Assembly (NCBI RefSeq): GCF_020882245.1
Contig: NC_083599.1
Location: 71,221,745 to 71,285,744, forward strand
Reading direction: 5' to 3'
From: Rhopalosiphum padi
Taxonomy: Eukaryota; Arthropoda; Insecta; Hemiptera; Aphididae
Length of the DNA stretch: 64,000 nt
The translations under genes were made by a program, and so were the position numbers. The notes below the pieces were generated by a model, which searched no databases, had not been told where the DNA came from, and saw nothing but the letters and a program-made list of their open reading frames with translations. Positions 60,701 to 64,000 of the stretch are shown here, in pieces (position 1 is the stretch's first letter; the number at the start of each line of letters is the position of its first letter).

Positions 60701-62450
60701 ATGCTCAGTGATTGATATTTTTTTTTTTTAGCTGGTTGAATGATTTATATTATTTAAAATTTTTAATTTTTAAGTAAACAATTAAGTAATAGACTGAATG
60801 TGTTACTAACTTACTACAAAATAAATAGTATAAGTATATTACAGTCCACTTCGACTTGACAGAGAATAAATGTAGTATACTATAAGATAGTATATTAGTA
60901 TAATATACTGAGGGAAGCACAAGGGGTAAATATTGATAATTTTAGATCAACGATTTTCTGCAGTTGCAGTATTAAAATCTAAGTGTCCAAACTTAATGTT
61001 AAAAACTAAATACAGTGGAAGTAACATCGTTGATGCCTAATTTTGAAGTATTAATAAACGGGAAAAAAGCCCATTGTTCACATTAAATTTTTCATTATAT
61101 ATTAACAGTAATCATTTTTGTTGTACTAAACAATATGAATAGCTGGATTTTTATCATAAAATTAAAAATACTTGAATATTTAAATAATATAAAATCGTAA
61201 TTAATTTTATCATTGGAGGCATGATTATTTATTTTTATTTTTAGGGATGCATGAACCAAAAAAGTTTGGGAACCTGACCTAACCCGCTGATGTACAGAAT
61301 AGTTATAACCTACTCTACTTCTTGTTTGACATAATTAAATCATGTCTGTTGAGAAAGTATATACATTTTATCAGCGATTTATGGTCAATGGTATATTTAA
61401 AATAGTCAATAATTTGAATAAGTGTTGATAAACAATATTGAATGTTTAAAATAGAAATAATTAGAACAATAAATGCATTATTATTAGATTTGTCAATTTT
61501 AATTTTCAAAAGCTTTAGGTAGCATAGTATTATTTATTAAATTGTTATTTATTCCACTTAGTAATATATAAAAATGTATTAGGTATAAAAAAATGTATTA
61601 TTAATTTATTTATTATAGAATAATAATATAATGACAGTGAGTAAATTGTTTTAAAATGTCATTTTGAAAGGTTGGAGCTGACTAATTCGATTGAACCCAA
61701 AGTCTGTTACTGGACACATCACTGCTATCTTTTTTTTTCAATTAAATAGATATTTGTTATTATTAAATACAGCGAATAAACACTGTATACTAGTAGGAAA
61801 TGATTTCATTTAAAAAATAAATACATATTGATAAATCTTAGGTATATGTTAAAGGACAGTTTCAAACTATTTAAATAAATAACTCTTGATTAATAATCTA
61901 TTATTAAACAAAAATAATTAAATTAACTCTAATAGGAATAATTGTTTTAAATAATTGGAAAACTTAATGTTTTTATTTAGTTATATACCAATGTAGATAG
62001 ACAAAAAAAGGTTCTTCTATATTGATGAGTTAAAAATGATTCATAAGTAATCTCCTAATATGAAACATATGCAATAATCCAAGGTTGTTTTTTATTTTCC
62101 AGAATAGTTAAATGACACATTGTAATTATTAACTATTGAAAAGGACAAAATTAAATTCATGTGAATTTTTTTTCATATAGAATTATTATGTAATATCATT
62201 TATAAAATTTAACTTATGATAGAATAAACAAATGCATATGGTAGGATATTATACATATTAGTAATATGAATCCACACAAGTATTGCCTCTAACAAGTAAC
62301 AGACTTAGTAAAATGGTATAGTCTTGTTGTGGCAGAAAATTAACATACCTGTGATCCGACAACCACAATTTGAGGAAGCTGTATGGCATCGTAACCGACA
62401 GTGTTGAACACATCTTGCAATCGGTTGATGACAGGAATCAATGCCTCCAT
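54746..62450 (-). CDS. Drp1: Dynamin-related protein 1 (mitochondrial/peroxisomal fission GTPase)
   Basis: Twelve coding exons join in phase into 706 aa, in order of translation: 62450-62349, 59143-58999, 58914-58706, 58638-58428, 58366-58266, 58187-58041, 56790-56627, 56561-56195, 56134-55958, 55408-55180, 55087-54876 and 54802-54746. The GTPase motifs are intact: G1 GSQSSGKSS (32-40, split by intron 1), G3 DLPG (146-149), G4 TKLD (215-218) and G5 VNRSQ (245-249). The stalk is present (YPSLANRNGTPYL, ARICYIFHETFGK, ATGPRPALFVPE) and so is the C-terminal GED (RLIKSYFYIVRKSIQDSVPK ... REVHVW). There is no PH or Pro-rich domain, which separates it from classical dynamin. The variable B-insert is short. 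The Ser in RNLSEKE sits where vertebrate RKLSARE carries the PKA-regulated serine. The family product assembles on outer mitochondrial and peroxisomal membranes and constricts them. Length is near the norm (about 700-736). Confidence 0.98.
55409..55957 (-). other. Drp1 intron 9
   Basis: AT-rich intron between the exons encoding the end of the stalk and the variable region. Nothing else was seen. Confidence 0.7.
56791..58040 (-). other. Drp1 intron 6, with a hairpin element
   Basis: AT-rich intron that holds the 208-bp foldback element at 57496-57703 and otherwise nothing identified. Confidence 0.7.
57496..57703. mobile_element. Foldback MITE, about 95-bp arms, in Drp1 intron
   Basis: TTCAAAACTGTATTAACCCA begins the left arm and its exact complement ends the right arm. 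The arms stay largely complementary over about 95 bases (shared GGAAAATATAAAACA, AATATTAATG, GGAATCGT), with scattered mismatches and a very short loop. No target duplication could be recognised. It is a palindromic MITE of unknown superfamily. Confidence 0.75.
59144..62348 (-). other. Drp1 intron 1
   Basis: The largest Drp1 intron, splitting the P-loop between Q34 and S35. It is AT-rich. Apart from the retroelement-like segment near 59360-60025 and a possible MITE end near 61240-61310, nothing was identified. Confidence 0.7.
59360..60025 (+). mobile_element. Probable retroelement 3' fragment with A-rich tail
   Basis: A less AT-rich segment (59360-59470) is followed by sequence ending in GTATTAAAGGGTTTGTCTCGTATTG-like text and an (AAAAATA)-type tail at about 59993-60025. 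This layout fits a 5'-truncated LINE or a SINE in plus orientation. No coding similarity could be established. Confidence 0.3.
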
Positions 62451-63010
62451 TGTAAGCGCCGTTAGTCCACCGGGGGATGGGCACAGACACCACACAGGCT
62501 AGTTTCTTTGGGCACGAACAATTTTAAACCAGCGTGTACTACTCGTAGGCGCCGGCAGTGGAGCGGGTGACGATTAATTTCTTTATCTTATTTCTAAGTA
62601 TATTAGTATAAGTATGATCGGGTGTGTGGAATTCGGTTATTGATGGCAGTTTTTAACAAATGTTCTAAAATTCAAAAGGCAACGTGAACAGTGACAATAT
62701 CGATATAATATCAAACAGACACGATCGATGGTGAACGGGGTTTCTCGAAATGGAAATATTACAATTTACAATGTACAACGAACGGCAGACAACAATGTTC
62801 AGTGTTCACGAGATGTCGGAAATCGGGATCGGTGATCGACGGCCGACGCGCTGCTCGTGATAACGATAACGATTTTTATGCCGCGACCCGACGATCCCCC
62901 TGCGAGTTGGGCGGACCGTGGTAACAGACGCATCCACTGGTGAACCGTGAAAACGGCTGTGGCTGTCGCTTGATAAGCAAAACAGTGGTGGCTGATAAAA
63001 TGATAACCGA
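62451..63010 (-). promoter_or_regulatory. Drp1 promoter and 5' UTR
   Basis: GC- and CpG-richer DNA lies directly upstream of the Drp1 start codon on the minus strand, in an otherwise AT-rich setting. No long frame with family features occurs. The 5' UTR appears contiguous with the first coding exon. The exact start site is not visible. Confidence 0.55.
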
Positions 63011-63133
63011 TTGACTAAGAAATTGTACATATATATAAATATATAATATTAATGTATAAATTACCTATATATGAAAATGTATAATATTATGCGACGGTGT
63101 GAACTATAAAGTCGATTAACTGAAGTATGAATC

Positions 63134-63968
63134 GGTACTTTCCTGTTATACGAAACTACCATGATTTTTGACAACATCACAATCCTGTCATTTAAGACTA
63201 CCAAAATGGTACTTTCCTGTGATACGAGAGACTACGACTATTTTTGTGACTACCACCCAAGACTACCTCCTTTATCGCGACTACCACAAATCACAATTAG
63301 CTGTACAATATCCACGCGCTGGGTTCTAGCGTAGCAATTCACAATTATTATATTATATTATTATATATATATAAATAAGGTGATTCAAAATTTATGTTAC
63401 AGCCATTTTAACAAATCGATATTCAAAATAGAGAACAATTTATGATACAATAGTTTTTTGATGTAAAAACATCTAAAATGATAATACGACACTAATATTA
63501 TTACATTTTTTTTTATATATAATTCGTAATTGTGGCCATCATTATTTATTATTTTATTTGTGGATTTACCATTTTTTTAGCACTATTATTTTTGTATTTA
63601 TTATAATTATTATTTTATTGTTTTTAGTGACCGTACGCCACATATTATGTAGCGTGTGTTGTGTAATACATATGATTACTGGGTATTTAAATCCTTTATA
63701 TATATATATAATTCGAATATAGCCATCCCAACAATACCTAATGATTAAAAAAATATCAAAGAATTAAATATGCAGGTGCATTATACAAATATAAATATTA
63801 AATAAAACTAAGGTAGTCTGTGATAATAGGAAAGTGTGCAAATTTTGGTAGTTTTAGATAACAGGATTGTGGTGTTTCACATAGGTTTCACAAAACAACC
63901 GTGGTAGGTAGTCTTAACGGAGGTAGTCGCGGAAATAGCCGTAGTCTCGTATAACAGGAAAGTACCAA
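63134..63968. mobile_element. Foldback element with 8-bp target duplication
   Basis: TATGAATC flanks both sides (63126-63133 and 63969-63976). The ends are inverted repeats: GGTACTTTCCTGTTATACGA at the left and its exact complement near the right end. Inside, the motif ACTTTCCTGTNATACGA-GACTAC occurs again in both arms (63209 onward; 63820-63870 reversed), so each arm contains internally repeated copies. No protein is encoded. The 8-bp duplication points to a hAT-type mechanism. It lies upstream of the Drp1 promoter. Confidence 0.78.
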
Positions 63969-64000
63969 TATGAATCATTAAGTAATACTCTATACATCGA

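Noticed and set aside
1..64000. tRNA, rRNA and CRISPR arrays
   Set aside because: I looked for tRNA T-arm words (GGTTCGAATC-like), rRNA blocks and regularly spaced direct repeats. None was convincing; a GTTCGAAC word near 38575 is in the loop of the foldback element.

Overview
The window is AT-rich animal nuclear DNA. It has split genes with canonical GT-AG introns, conserved metazoan proteins, many decayed DNA transposons and short CpG-rich first-exon regions. The runs of 'taggtacctac'-like sequence, the density of hAT-type remnants and the gene content fit a hemipteran, most likely an aphid. This attribution is an inference from style, not a database match.

Layout. 1-4.5 kb: CpG-rich possible first exons, then a small unrecognised five-exon gene (2532-3850, 220 aa), then a fragment of a YqaJ/SWIM-type transposon ORF. 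6.2-8.6 kb: transposon debris, including a hAT transposase remnant on the minus strand. 9.4-12.5 kb: a lone Myb/SANT-like exon, then a six-exon coiled-coil gene (9996-12465, 504 aa) resembling the outer-dynein-arm docking proteins ODAD1/CCDC63. 14.1-20.7 kb: a CpG-rich first exon and a PRPF39-like splicing-factor locus. It shows tandemly duplicated small exons, two Trp-to-stop changes, a deletion and frameshifts, so I call it a pseudogene. 24.9-25.7 kb: a CpG-rich minus-strand ORF for an Arg/Ser-rich protein with alternating basic and acidic blocks. 29.5-30.7 kb: a non-autonomous hAT-like element with an 8-bp target duplication that carries CpG-rich, exon-like host DNA. 33.4-33.9 kb: the 3' end of a jockey-like LINE.

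34.4-47.7 kb holds the plus-strand ANKRD50 gene: a CpG-rich first exon near 35 kb, a long first intron full of DNA transposons, and 16 coding exons (39746-47738, 1311 aa). 54.7-62.5 kb holds the minus-strand Drp1/DNM1L gene (12 coding exons, 706 aa), convergent with ANKRD50 across a roughly 7 kb region without genes. The window ends in a foldback element with an 8-bp target duplication (63134-63968).

The two best-supported genes both serve membrane dynamics: ANKRD50 in endosomal recycling and Drp1 in mitochondrial and peroxisomal fission. Nothing suggests they are co-regulated. The most unusual content is the set of mobile elements: four insertions can be delimited to the base or nearly so, one of them apparently nested inside an older element and one apparently carrying captured exons.
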